Shown piece after piece: positions 8,157 through 15,986 of a DNA stretch of 32,650 bases. Source of the DNA: Bacteroidales bacterium. GTDB lineage: Bacteria > Bacteroidota > Bacteroidia > Bacteroidales > FEN-979. The stretch lies in assembly GCA_016783905.1 (NCBI GenBank), contig JADHVQ010000018.1:1-32650 (forward strand). Direction: 5' to 3'. How positions within the stretch are numbered: position 1 is the first letter of the stretch; each line of letters opens with the position of its first letter. Below the pieces are notes generated by a model. It did no database searches. It worked only from the letters and a program-made list of their open reading frames with translations, and was not told where the DNA came from. Position numbers and translations under genes: made by a program.

Positions 8157-8990
8157 CTAAAATTCATCCGGTAATGTATTCAGCTCCTCATAGGTGAACA
8201 CCGGGCCATCTTTGCACACATAGGTACTGCCGATATTGCAGCGGCCGCATTTTCCCAGTCCACATTGCATCTTCATCTCCAGGGTTGTGATTACATCTTT
8301 GGGGGCAAATCCAAGTTTATCGAGCGACATGAGTGTGTATTTGATCATGATCGGTGGCCCGCATGTGATGACTTTCGTGTTTTCCACCTTTGGTTTAACA
8401 ACCTCTTCCAGAATCTTCGGGACCACTCCTACATGTTCTTTCCAGGTATCCTCCGGTTTATCGATGGTAAGGATCATCTGAAGTGATTCATTGTTCTTCC
8501 ACTCTTCTAACTCCTCTTTGTAACAAAGATCAGCAGAAGTACGGGCTCCGTAAAGAATGGTGAAATCCGCATAATCGCTGCGGTTATCAATAGCGTACTG
8601 GATCAGTGAGCGTAATGGAGCCAGTCCGATTCCTCCCCCGACAAACAGCAGGTTTTTTCCTTTCAGGTCTTTCAGTGGGAACCAGTTTCCATAGGGTCCC
8701 CTGATTCCCACTTCATCCCCTTCATCCAGATCACGATGGATGTCGGCGGTTACAATCCCTGCACGTTTGATAGAGCAATCGAAGGCGCCTTTCCTTGTAG
8801 CCGATGAGGCAATGCAAAAGGTGCACTCTCCACTGCCAAGCAAAGAGAACTCTACAAACTGTCCGGGCATCCAGTTAAATTGCTCTGTCAATGATTCCTC
8901 CCTGAATTTCAACCGGTAGGTCCTGATATCCGGTGTCTCCTGGATGATCTTATCGATCGTACAGATCATGGGGACTAATAGTTGTTCCAT
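8157..8990 (-). CDS. flxA: FlxA-like FAD/NAD(P)H oxidoreductase subunit
   Basis: A 277-residue flavoprotein of the ferredoxin-NADP reductase fold and probable NAD(H)-reactive subunit of the Flx-Hdr complex. It has an N-terminal FAD-binding barrel (MPGQFVEFSL, GIRGPYGNWF), a nucleotide-binding domain with GGGIGLAPLRS at 118-128 and CGPP at 210-213, and a C-terminal [2Fe-2S] site with Cys 243, 248, 251 and 259, as in PyrK/AsrB-type proteins. It is the last gene of the hdrCBA-flxDCBA operon, separated from flxB by 108 bp filled with octamer repeats. In D. vulgaris FlxA is the NADH-oxidising subunit. The family assignment is strong; NADH versus NADPH preference is inferred from that homologue. 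Confidence 0.88.
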   Translation of the reverse strand: MEQLLVPMICTIDKIIQETPDIRTYRLKFREESLTEQFNWMPGQFVEFSLLGSGECTFCIASSATRKGAFDCSIKRAGIVTADIHRDLDEGDEVGIRGPYGNWFPLKDLKGKNLLFVGGGIGLAPLRSLIQYAIDNRSDYADFTILYGARTSADLCYKEELEEWKNNESLQMILTIDKPEDTWKEHVGVVPKILEEVVKPKVENTKVITCGPPIMIKYTLMSLDKLGFAPKDVITTLEMKMQCGLGKCGRCNIGSTYVCKDGPVFTYEELNTLPDEF

Positions 8991-9001
8991 ATTCTTAAAT
9001 A

Positions 9002-9025
9002 GTGAAATGGTGAAATGGTGAAAAT
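9002..9025 (+). repeat. three-copy octamer tract gtgaaatg
   Basis: Two exact copies of gtgaaatg and one variant (gtgaaaat) lie in tandem just upstream of the flxA start, inside the operon. It is a second 8-bp periodic tract next to the larger one at 9061-9108. Confidence 0.7.
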
Positions 9026-9060
9026 ATGTTTCATATTATTCTGCATTACTACATTGATTC

Positions 9061-9108
9061 ATTCCTGCATTCCTGCATTCCTGCATTCTTGCATTCCTTC
9101 ATTCCTGC
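9061..9108 (+). repeat. six-copy octamer tract attcctgc
   Basis: Six tandem 8-bp units: attcctgc three times, attcttgc, attccttc, attcctgc. They fill the flxB/flxA gap and run into the end of flxB. The minus strand reads GCAGGAAT repeats. Related copies lie near 31869 and at the window end (32628-32650), in the opposite orientation. Confidence 0.9.
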
Positions 9109-10148
9109 ATTGTATTTACAACCTTATTTACTACCTCAAAAATACTGATGTTTACCGGGCAGGAGATGGTGCACTTGCCGCAGCCAATGCAGAGATTCAC
9201 CCCGAACCGCTCCTTGTAATAGACAAACTTATGCATAGATCGCTGGCGCCAGCGACGGTATTTCACCGGCCTGGGATTGTGCCCTCCTGCCATCAGGGTG
9301 AAATAGACGTTGTTACAGGAGTCGTAACTCTTGTACCTGACGCCTTTGTCCCTGATCTTCTCATCCGAAATTTTGAAACAGTGGCAGGTGGGGCAGACGA
9401 ATGCACAGGTGTTGCAGCTGACACAGTTGGAAGAGACCTCTTCAAAAGCAGGCGAATCAAACTTGTCCTGCATCTTTTCGTTGATCTCTTTGTAATCCAT
9501 CGATAACCGGAAAGATCCGGCAAATTTGTCGTACTGTTTTTTCATCTCCTCCTTTGCAGCGCCATTGGCTGCGGAGAGTCCTTTGTTATTCTCCTTCAGG
9601 AAATTTTTCCCTTTCTCCGTGCGTGCCTGAAGATAAACCTTGCCGTCACCCACATGGATCACCGCTACATCCATGGCATCCAGGTTTTCCACATCGTAAT
9701 CGAGGGAGGTACAGAAACAATGGGTTACTGCCTGATCACAACGGGGAGAGATGAGGATGGTGTTCTCCCGTCTTTTCTCATAATCGGTATCGATGTAGTC
9801 CCATTTGTAAACAGCATCCAATACCTGAAGTCCCCGTGCATCGCAATGCTTGACACCCAGTACGACCCGTTTCCCGGCCAGCGGATCCTCCGTGGTATCG
9901 CTGAGCTCCGTTCCCTCGCTGGTGGCTGTGTATTTCATCACCTTCGCCGACTTGGGAAAAAAGAGGGATTTTACACTCATCGTTTGCGGAATCGGAGAAT
10001 CCGGATCGCATCCGGCAAGCGAATCCACTTTTTTGAAATCGTACTTGCCAAATTTCTCTACCGGCGCATAGGTCTCATGCGCGTTGATGATCGCCTCATA
10101 AAACGCCTGGAGTCCGGCTGAATCAGTACTGTATGTTGTCAGGTTCAT
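9099..10148 (-). CDS. flxB: FlxB-like iron-sulfur subunit (AsrA/hydrogenase beta-like)
   Basis: A 349-residue electron-transfer protein of the family that includes anaerobic sulfite reductase subunit A. The N-terminal part carries GVKHCDARGLQVLD around 98-111, typical of that family. The C-terminal part has a ferredoxin-like pair of clusters: Cys 242, 245, 248 and 252 (CVSCNTCAFVCP, with extra Cys at 255 and 257) and Cys 320, 323, 326 and 330 (CIGCGKCTISCP). It lies between the other Fe-S subunit and flxA, with 14 bp to the upstream gene, and probably relays electrons between FlxA and the Hdr module. The last residues (MQE) and the stop codon are contributed by the octamer repeat. The B and C names follow operon order and could be swapped. 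Confidence 0.8.
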   Translation of the reverse strand: MNLTTYSTDSAGLQAFYEAIINAHETYAPVEKFGKYDFKKVDSLAGCDPDSPIPQTMSVKSLFFPKSAKVMKYTATSEGTELSDTTEDPLAGKRVVLGVKHCDARGLQVLDAVYKWDYIDTDYEKRRENTILISPRCDQAVTHCFCTSLDYDVENLDAMDVAVIHVGDGKVYLQARTEKGKNFLKENNKGLSAANGAAKEEMKKQYDKFAGSFRLSMDYKEINEKMQDKFDSPAFEEVSSNCVSCNTCAFVCPTCHCFKISDEKIRDKGVRYKSYDSCNNVYFTLMAGGHNPRPVKYRRWRQRSMHKFVYYKERFGVNLCIGCGKCTISCPVNISIFEVVNKVVNTMQE

Positions 10149-10162
10149 CGTTCAGAAATGCA

Positions 10163-11014
10163 TTACATGATAAAATCGTCAGGGTCACTCATACTGTATT
10201 TGTAAAAGGCTCCCCGGTCGCCTTCAATCATCCCGGCCTGGTGTTCCTGGAAGTTTTCGTAGACCACTTTCTCATTCTGCTTATGCAACAGGTGCAGAGG
10301 CAAGTGACTGGGGCAGGCTTTTTCGCAGTTGCGGCAATCCACACAACGCCCGGCCAGGTGCAGCGACCAGGTCATCAGTGCATGGAATGCGCTGGAGGTG
10401 GTGTTGGCGCCATGATAGAGCGTAGAGGTCTCCTGGTCTATGCAACACTTGTCACAGTAACAGAGCGGACAGGAGTGACGGCAGGCGTTGCAGCGGATGC
10501 AGTTTTCGAACACCTCTTCAAAGTATGTCAACCGTTCGGTCAGTTCCTTCCCATCCAATTCGCGGATGTCGGCATTCACCTGGTACTCCCGCTTTCCTGA
10601 TGGTGTCCCCAGCATCTCGTCAAACACAACCGAATCGGGCATTACGCATTCAAGGCAGTTCTGTGCCTTTTGACCGGCCTCATCCACCACCCCTTCACAG
10701 GCAATCCCGACGATGTAGAGGTTTTCCCGTTTTACCTGGTTCTCAGTGAGCATCAGGTTCAGGGCGCGACTGTCGCACCCCTTGACCACCAATCCAACCC
10801 GTTTATTGCGGGTATGCTCGTACTTCAGGTAGTTGGTGAGATTAAAAACCGATTTTTCGGTAAAAACGAGTTGATCCACATCCTGGTAGTGATGGATCAG
10901 CACCGGTACCTGGTTTTCATCAAAGCCCGAATTGCGGTAACCGATGAATACATCGATCTTCTCCTCAGAGAAGAGCTTACCCGCAATCTCCTTAATTTGC
11001 TTTGTATAGTCCAT
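10163..11014 (-). CDS. flxC: FlxC-like iron-sulfur subunit
   Basis: A 283-residue electron-transfer protein. A front domain contains VGLVVKGCDSRALNL (about 73-87) and CEGVV, as in F420-hydrogenase/formate dehydrogenase beta-like proteins. Two ferredoxin-type clusters follow: Cys 172, 175, 178 and 182 with more Cys at 185, 187, 190 and 191, then Cys 224, 227, 230 and 234 (CVDCRNCEKACP). The Cys-rich PLCYCDKCC stretch parallels the PTCHCF stretch of the neighbouring FlxB-like protein, so the two subunits look related. It starts 5 bp after flxD and ends 14 bp before flxB, so it is surely co-transcribed. A specific role as FlxC is inferred from gene order and family. Confidence 0.8.
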   Translation of the reverse strand: MDYTKQIKEIAGKLFSEEKIDVFIGYRNSGFDENQVPVLIHHYQDVDQLVFTEKSVFNLTNYLKYEHTRNKRVGLVVKGCDSRALNLMLTENQVKRENLYIVGIACEGVVDEAGQKAQNCLECVMPDSVVFDEMLGTPSGKREYQVNADIRELDGKELTERLTYFEEVFENCIRCNACRHSCPLCYCDKCCIDQETSTLYHGANTTSSAFHALMTWSLHLAGRCVDCRNCEKACPSHLPLHLLHKQNEKVVYENFQEHQAGMIEGDRGAFYKYSMSDPDDFIM

Positions 11015-11019
11015 GTTTA

Positions 11020-11499
11020 TTAGCTATTTTCCTTTTTGTAGAGACGCAGTGGCCCCAGTTTTTTGATATCCTCCGTAACCTTGGCAACCACGTTGGCGAA
11101 TTTCTGTCCCTCGGCTGCCGATACCCACGAGAACTGGACACGATCCTCATGATAACCCACGAAATTCAACAGTTTCTTGGTGACCAGGAACCGGCGGCGG
11201 GCATAGTAATTCCCGGAGATGTAGTGGCAGTCCCCGGGATGGCAACCCGATACCAGGACCCCGTCGGCTGTGGTTTGCAACGATTTAATGATGAACCATG
11301 GGTCCACGCGGCTTGAACAGGGAATCCGGATGATCCGGATGTTAGGCGGATACTGGATCCGGCTGGTCCCTGTCAGGTCAGAACCTGCGTAGGAACACCA
11401 GTTGCAGAGGATCCCCATGATCACAGGCTGCCAGTCGGGCGGAGCCTCCAGGTGGGGTTTCTCGATGCTGACAATTTTCTCTATTACTTCTGTTTCCAT
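11020..11499 (-). CDS. flxD: FlxD, MvhD/FlpD-type [2Fe-2S] electron-transfer subunit
   Basis: A 159-residue member of the MvhD family, which passes electrons into HdrA in methanogens and in Flx-Hdr complexes. The five family cysteines are visible: Cys 32 and 35 (CNWCSYAGSD), Cys 61 (RIPCSSRVD), and Cys 86 and 91 (GCHPGDCHY). The length is typical. The start codon overlaps the hdrA stop by one base (TGATG), implying translational coupling and a tight HdrA-FlxD partnership. Assignment to the family is firm. Confidence 0.9.
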   Translation of the reverse strand: METEVIEKIVSIEKPHLEAPPDWQPVIMGILCNWCSYAGSDLTGTSRIQYPPNIRIIRIPCSSRVDPWFIIKSLQTTADGVLVSGCHPGDCHYISGNYYARRRFLVTKKLLNFVGYHEDRVQFSWVSAAEGQKFANVVAKVTEDIKKLGPLRLYKKENS

Positions 11500-13472
11500 C
11501 AGATGGCAACTATCTCGTTAATGATTTGCATATCGGTAAATCCGGCCAGGTCGATGGCCATGCTGCGGCAGATGGCTACACAGGATCCACAACCCTGGCA
11601 TACGCCTTCGTTGATCTTGGCAACCGTTCGAAGCTCCTTGAATCCATATCCCAACGGGATCTCTTCGGTTACAATAGCCTGGTAAGGGCATACGTTGACA
11701 CAGTTCTGGCAGCCGGTACAGAACTCGTTGTTGACATGGGCGATCATCGGATCCTTTTTCATGGTATCCCCGGCAAAGAGCCCGCACACCTTCGCAGCGG
11801 TGGCTGAAGCCTGTGCAACCGAATCAGGGATGTCCTTCGGAGCCTGGGTACAACCTGCCAGGAATATGCCGGCTTTGGCCGTTTCCACCGGACGGAGTTT
11901 CGGGTGGGCTTCGGAGAGGAATCCATATTTGTCGTAAGAGATCCCTAGCAATCGCGCCAGGTCGGGATTGTCTTTGTAAGGATATATAGCGGTGGCCAGA
12001 ACCACCAGGTCAGCCTCCACTTCAACCACTTGTCCGATCTGAGCATCCTCTCCCTGCACCATCAGCTTATCTCCCTTCTTGTAAATCTTCGATGCCCTGC
12101 CCCGGAGATAGGTAGCACCGGTTTCAACCTGGGCCCGTTTCACAAACTCTTCATACCCTTTTCCTGCTGCTCGTATATCCATGTAGAAGACATACGCATG
12201 CGAGTCTTGCACTTTGTGATGCAGCAGGAGGGTATGCTTGGCAGTATACATGCAGCAGATCTTGGAGCAATATTCGATCCCCTTGGCCTCGTCGCGGGAG
12301 CCCACGCATTGGATAAAAACAACGTTTTTGGGCACCTTTCCGTCTGAGGGGCGAACCGGCACGCCACCGGTAGGACCGTTGGCAGAGACCATCCGTTCAA
12401 ACTCCAGCGAGTTGATGATGTCTTTAAACCGGCCTACGCCATACTCTTCGTATGGTTTCGGGTCCCAGAGATCGTATCCCGTAGCCACCACCACGGCGCC
12501 GATTTCCCGTTCCACAATTTCATCCTGCATGGTGTAATCGATCGAACCCTTTTCACACACCTTGGCACAGATCCCGCACTTGCCCTTGATCAGCATAGTA
12601 CAATGTTCGGCATCAATGACCGGTTTGTTGGGAACGGCTTGCGGGAAGGGGCTATAGATCGCTTTCCGCTTGTCGATGCCCATGTTGAATTCGTTGGGAA
12701 CCTTTACCGGGCATTTCAGCCAGCAGGCGCCACAACCGGTACAGGTATCGAAGTTGACGTAAGAGGCTTTCCGTTTGATCTTTGCCTTGTAATTCCCCAC
12801 ATAGCCATCCAGTTCTATTACTTCAGAATAGGGTAGCAATTCAATGAATGGATGGCTGGCCACATCCACCATTTTTGGAGTAAGAATACACTGGGAACAG
12901 TCGAGTGTGGGGAAGGTCTCATCTAGCTGGGCCATCTTTCCTCCGATGGATGGACTCTTTTCCACAAGCACCACAGGGATCCGGGCATCGGCTATGTCGA
13001 GGGCAGCTTGAATGCCGGCAATCCCCCCTCCTATCACAAGAGCCCGTTTGGTAACCGGAACCGAAATCTCGTGTAGCTGTTCATTGGCGATCGATTTGGC
13101 TACCGCCATCCTGATCAGGTCACTTGATTTCCCGGTGGCTGCTTTTTTATTTTTCTGATGAACCCAGGAGGAGTGCTCCCGGATGTTTGCTACCTCCAGT
13201 AAATAGGGATTCATCCCTGCATCGGAGAGTGCTTTCCGGAAGGTCTTCTCATGCATACGGGGGGAGCAGGCGGCCACGACCACTGATGTCAGCCTTTGTT
13301 GTACAATGGCATCCCGAATCATCTGCTGGCCTGGATCGGAGCACACGTATTTGTAATCTATGGCATATTTGACCTCTTTGATCTTTTTTGCCTCTTCCAC
13401 TACAGCCGGAACATCAACAAAGTCCCCGATGTTTGCACCGCAAAAACAAACAAAAACACCTACACGAGCCAT
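11499..13472 (-). CDS. hdrA: HdrA, FAD iron-sulfur core subunit of heterodisulfide reductase
   Basis: A 657-residue flavo-iron-sulfur protein, the likely electron-bifurcating centre of the complex. The N-terminal domain has CFCGANIGD (Cys 9, 11). The FAD Rossmann motif VIGGGIAGI lies at about 147-155, followed by GGKMAQLDETFPTLDCSQC (Cys 192, 195), a hallmark of HdrA. An inserted ferredoxin motif is at Cys 244, 247, 250 and 254. Two C-terminal [4Fe-4S] motifs follow, FCTGCQNCVNVCP and VCQGCGSCVAICR. It has cysteine rather than selenocysteine throughout. It overlaps hdrB (TAATG) and flxD (TGATG) by one base each. The length matches the HdrA group found in bacterial flx clusters. Confidence 0.93.
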   Translation of the reverse strand: MARVGVFVCFCGANIGDFVDVPAVVEEAKKIKEVKYAIDYKYVCSDPGQQMIRDAIVQQRLTSVVVAACSPRMHEKTFRKALSDAGMNPYLLEVANIREHSSWVHQKNKKAATGKSSDLIRMAVAKSIANEQLHEISVPVTKRALVIGGGIAGIQAALDIADARIPVVLVEKSPSIGGKMAQLDETFPTLDCSQCILTPKMVDVASHPFIELLPYSEVIELDGYVGNYKAKIKRKASYVNFDTCTGCGACWLKCPVKVPNEFNMGIDKRKAIYSPFPQAVPNKPVIDAEHCTMLIKGKCGICAKVCEKGSIDYTMQDEIVEREIGAVVVATGYDLWDPKPYEEYGVGRFKDIINSLEFERMVSANGPTGGVPVRPSDGKVPKNVVFIQCVGSRDEAKGIEYCSKICCMYTAKHTLLLHHKVQDSHAYVFYMDIRAAGKGYEEFVKRAQVETGATYLRGRASKIYKKGDKLMVQGEDAQIGQVVEVEADLVVLATAIYPYKDNPDLARLLGISYDKYGFLSEAHPKLRPVETAKAGIFLAGCTQAPKDIPDSVAQASATAAKVCGLFAGDTMKKDPMIAHVNNEFCTGCQNCVNVCPYQAIVTEEIPLGYGFKELRTVAKINEGVCQGCGSCVAICRSMAIDLAGFTDMQIINEIVAI

Positions 13473-14416
13473 TATTCTACCTCACTTTCTGCTGTGACAG
13501 CTTTTTTGGGTTTTTTCTTCTCTTCAGGAGTTTCAATCTCTTCCCCGATGTGAGCCAGTGCCGGTTCAATCGGGATGATATGTTTCGCGGGCATCAAATC
13601 CTTCATAGGATATCCGAATGCCAGCGCCATCAGTTGGGTGATATAAAGGATCGGGATCTCATATTTTTTACCTGCTCTCTTTTCAATATCCGGCTGCCGC
13701 ATGTCGAGGTTCGACTGACACAGTGGGCAGGCTACAACAATTGCATGTGCTCCGCTCTCTTTGGCCATCTCCAGGATGGTTCCGCTGAGTGACAGGACGA
13801 TTTCCGTGTCGCTGATGGAGAAGGAAGCTCCGCAACATTCGGTTTTGAAATCGAAAGCGGTGGGTGTGGCGCCAAGCGCTTCCATGATCCGGTCCATCGA
13901 CATCGGATATTCCGGTGAATCAAACTGGGTGACGTTTTTCGGGCGGGTCAGCAGGCATCCATAATAGCAGGCGATTTTCAGCCCTTTCAACGGATAGGTT
14001 ACCTTTTCGGCAATGGCATCTGTTCCGATGTCCTCATAGAAAAACTGAAGCATTGATTTCACATCCACATCGCCATGGTATTCGCCCTCTTCCACGATGG
14101 TGGAGTTGATCTTTTTAGCCAGTTCCGGATGGCTGTCCATCTCCACCTTGGTGCTTTTCATCCGTGAATAACAGGAAGCACATGCAATGCCCATCGTTTT
14201 ATTGGGCAACCGCTCAGCCAGCACCAGGTTTCTCAAGGGGAGCGCCAGAGCAAAATTCTCGGTCATCACATGGGCAGAGGTGGCGCCGCAACAGTTCCAG
14301 TCGGGCAACTCCTCCATTTCCACATCCAGGGATTTCATCACCAGTTTCAGGGTACTATCGAACTCTTCACTGGTCCCGTGTGCCGAGCAACCCGGAAAAT
14401 AGGTCAGTTTTGTCAT
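13472..14416 (-). CDS. hdrB: HdrB, disulfide-reducing subunit with two CCG domains
   Basis: A 314-residue catalytic subunit expected to bind two noncubane [4Fe-4S] clusters, which cleave a disulfide in HdrB. Both CCG domains have their cysteines: Cys 10, 42, 43, 79 and 82 (PGCS, NCCG, CASC), and Cys 150, 154, 194, 195, 230 and 233 (YYGC, ECCG, CPLC). A short charged tail (about 300-314, KKKPKK then acidic) extends beyond the usual core. The gene starts 8 bp after hdrC and overlaps hdrA. The physiological disulfide is unknown here: DsrC is the proposed partner in sulfate reducers, and none is encoded in this window. Confidence 0.92.
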   Translation of the reverse strand: MTKLTYFPGCSAHGTSEEFDSTLKLVMKSLDVEMEELPDWNCCGATSAHVMTENFALALPLRNLVLAERLPNKTMGIACASCYSRMKSTKVEMDSHPELAKKINSTIVEEGEYHGDVDVKSMLQFFYEDIGTDAIAEKVTYPLKGLKIACYYGCLLTRPKNVTQFDSPEYPMSMDRIMEALGATPTAFDFKTECCGASFSISDTEIVLSLSGTILEMAKESGAHAIVVACPLCQSNLDMRQPDIEKRAGKKYEIPILYITQLMALAFGYPMKDLMPAKHIIPIEPALAHIGEEIETPEEKKKPKKAVTAESEVE

Positions 14417-14424
14417 GGTTCGGA

Positions 14425-15012
14425 TTATTTGGTCTTTTCCAGTTTTTCAGCCATCCTGAACATGCGCTGGATGGCCTTCGCACTCTTCACCTTCTCATGC
14501 CCCAGGGGGATCTTTCCTTTGAGCAGGGCTTTGGGAGCCAGGTGCATATCCTTGAACAGGTTCCGGGTCCGGATATTGAATTCGGCCATCATGCGAAGCT
14601 CGTAATTGCGGCCATAATGTTTGATCATATCCAGGAATATCTCATGGAATATCCGGATTTGTTTCACTTTCGGATTGTCTGAATTTACATTCTCTTCGAT
14701 GGCCAGGTGGCGGATCGCCTCCATCACCCGGGGAATATCTATTTCACGCGGACATCTTCCGGAACAGGCAGCACAGGTCAGGCAAAACCACATGGAGTTG
14801 GCCATGTAAGTCTCTTCTTTCATTCCCAGCTTTACCATCTGCATGATCTCACGGGGGGGAAAGTCCATGAAATCGCTGACCGGGCAGGTAGAGACACATT
14901 TGCCGCATTGGTAACATTCCAGGATGTTGCTCCCGCTTTTCCTGTTAACAGCTGTGAGGAATTTATTCTCAATTTGTTGTCCAAGAGCGATCATAAATGC
15001 TTTATATGTCAA
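14425..15012 (-). CDS. hdrC: HdrC, ferredoxin-like subunit of heterodisulfide reductase
   Basis: A 195-residue soluble Fe-S subunit that links HdrA to HdrB. Two [4Fe-4S] motifs are clear: Cys 33, 36, 39 and 43 (CYQCGKCVSTCP) and Cys 77, 80, 83 and 87 (CLTCAACSGRCP). A helical C-terminal part follows, as in other HdrC proteins. It is the first gene of the operon; a palindrome and the terminator of the preceding tonB operon lie within 100 bp upstream. No membrane segment is present, so this is the cytoplasmic HdrABC type and not the membrane HdrDE type. Confidence 0.92.
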   Translation of the reverse strand: MTYKAFMIALGQQIENKFLTAVNRKSGSNILECYQCGKCVSTCPVSDFMDFPPREIMQMVKLGMKEETYMANSMWFCLTCAACSGRCPREIDIPRVMEAIRHLAIEENVNSDNPKVKQIRIFHEIFLDMIKHYGRNYELRMMAEFNIRTRNLFKDMHLAPKALLKGKIPLGHEKVKSAKAIQRMFRMAEKLEKTK

Positions 15013-15052
15013 TTGTTAGTAAAATAACAGGCTAAAATTAACAAAAGTTTCG

Positions 15053-15069
15053 TTTGGAATATTTCCAAA
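15053..15069. promoter_or_regulatory. 17-bp palindrome upstream of hdrC (candidate operator)
   Basis: TTTGGAATATTTCCAAA has perfect 7-bp arms around TAT, 40 bp before the hdrC start and just downstream of the tonB terminator. The position suits a repressor or activator site for the hdr-flx operon. No convincing TAnnTTTG box was found beside it, so the promoter itself is not placed. Confidence 0.45.
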
Positions 15070-15071
15070 TT

Positions 15072-15106
15072 AAAAAGGCCATCTCACGTTGAGACAGCCT
15101 CTTTTT
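15072..15106 (-). terminator. intrinsic terminator of the exbB-exbD-exbD-tonB operon
   Basis: The minus-strand transcript can fold AGGCUGUCUCA/UGAGAUGGCCU (11 bp including two G-U pairs) around an ACG loop and is followed by a run of five U. The plus strand also has a T-run after the hairpin. It lies about 70 bp after the tonB stop and before hdrC. Confidence 0.7.
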
Positions 15107-15107
15107 C

Positions 15108-15182
15108 CAGTAGGGACGCCGCATGTAGAGATACCGCATGGGGACGCCCTACGTAGGGACCACCCATGGGTCGTCCCTACTG
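15108..15182. repeat. 75-bp REP-like palindromic element
   Basis: The element is bounded by perfect 11-bp inverted repeats (cagtagggacg ... cgtccctactg). Nested inside is a second palindrome, gtagggac...gtccctac with centre CCCATGGG. It sits between the tonB stop and the terminator, and its edge contributes the tonB TAG codon. This suggests a dispersed, REP-like extragenic element. Confidence 0.65.
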
Positions 15183-15956
15183 GAGCGTAAATTTGATCGG
15201 CAGGTTATAGGATACCCGTACCGGGATCCCTCGTTGTTTTCCGGGGGTCCATCTGGGCATGCTCTTCACAACCCGGACAGCCTCTTCGTCACAACCTCCT
15301 CCGATTCCGCGAAGGACCTTCACTTTACTGACCGAGCCGTTGGTTTCCACCACAAAGTTCACAAATACCCTTCCCTGGATGCCAAGCTCTTTGGCTTCCT
15401 CAGGGTACTTGATGCTCTCGCTGAGGAATTTATAAAGAGCGGCTTCTCCACCGGGGAATAGAGGATTCTCCTCTACTACAGTGAAAATCTCAGCTTCTTT
15501 GGGTTGTTCGATAACTTGTGGTTTATCTTCCACGATCCCAAAACCGGGTTCTTCGGAAGGTACCTCTGTGTTCACTTTTTCAGCCAGCAGATCCTGCTTA
15601 CCAAAATCTGACTCTACGGCTGTATCTTCAACAACTACCGGTGCTGTAAACTTCACCTTTTCCTGAAGTGCTTCAGGAGGAGGAGGAGGAGGAGGAGGAG
15701 GAGGAGGTTCATCCTGCGGTATATCCAGCATCTCTGCTCCTACACTCATCTCTTCCTTCAAAATCCTTCCTTTGGTAACAACCGCAGTGATGATGGGATA
15801 GGCCACCACGCCAGCCATAACCAGCATGGCAACGATCATAGAGATAATGATATACTTTTTATACTTCTTCCGAAGCATGTACGCTCCATAGGCCTTGTTT
15901 CGATTCTTAAAGACCATTTCCTCAAGGGATTCTACAGGTTCGTGTTTTACTGTCAT
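15177..15956 (-). CDS. tonB: TonB energy-transducing protein
   Basis: A 259-residue periplasm-spanning protein that delivers proton-motive-force energy from ExbBD to outer-membrane receptors. It has a short cytoplasmic start (KNRNKAYGAYMLRK), one membrane anchor at about 35-62, a linker with 11 consecutive prolines (84-94) encoded by eleven CCT codons, then an acidic region. The C-terminal TonB domain begins at about 170 with FPGGEAALYKFLSESIKYP and includes IQGRVFVNFVVETNGS. It is the last gene of the exb operon. The stop codon lies in the REP-like element. The assignment is clear for the family, though Bacteroidota genomes usually have several paralogues. Confidence 0.92.
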   Translation of the reverse strand: MTVKHEPVESLEEMVFKNRNKAYGAYMLRKKYKKYIIISMIVAMLVMAGVVAYPIITAVVTKGRILKEEMSVGAEMLDIPQDEPPPPPPPPPPPEALQEKVKFTAPVVVEDTAVESDFGKQDLLAEKVNTEVPSEEPGFGIVEDKPQVIEQPKEAEIFTVVEENPLFPGGEAALYKFLSESIKYPEEAKELGIQGRVFVNFVVETNGSVSKVKVLRGIGGGCDEEAVRVVKSMPRWTPGKQRGIPVRVSYNLPIKFTLQ

Positions 15957-15986
15957 AGTCCTCTGGTTTATAAAATGAAACGAAAC

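Noticed and set aside
14164-14682. A 172-codon plus-strand frame across hdrB/hdrC
   Set aside because: It spans two real genes in antisense and shows no protein-like motif.
15675-15707. The (AGG)11 tract in tonB as a phase-variable switch
   Set aside because: The unit is three bases, so length changes only alter the proline run and cannot shift the frame. It could tune linker length, but nothing more is shown.
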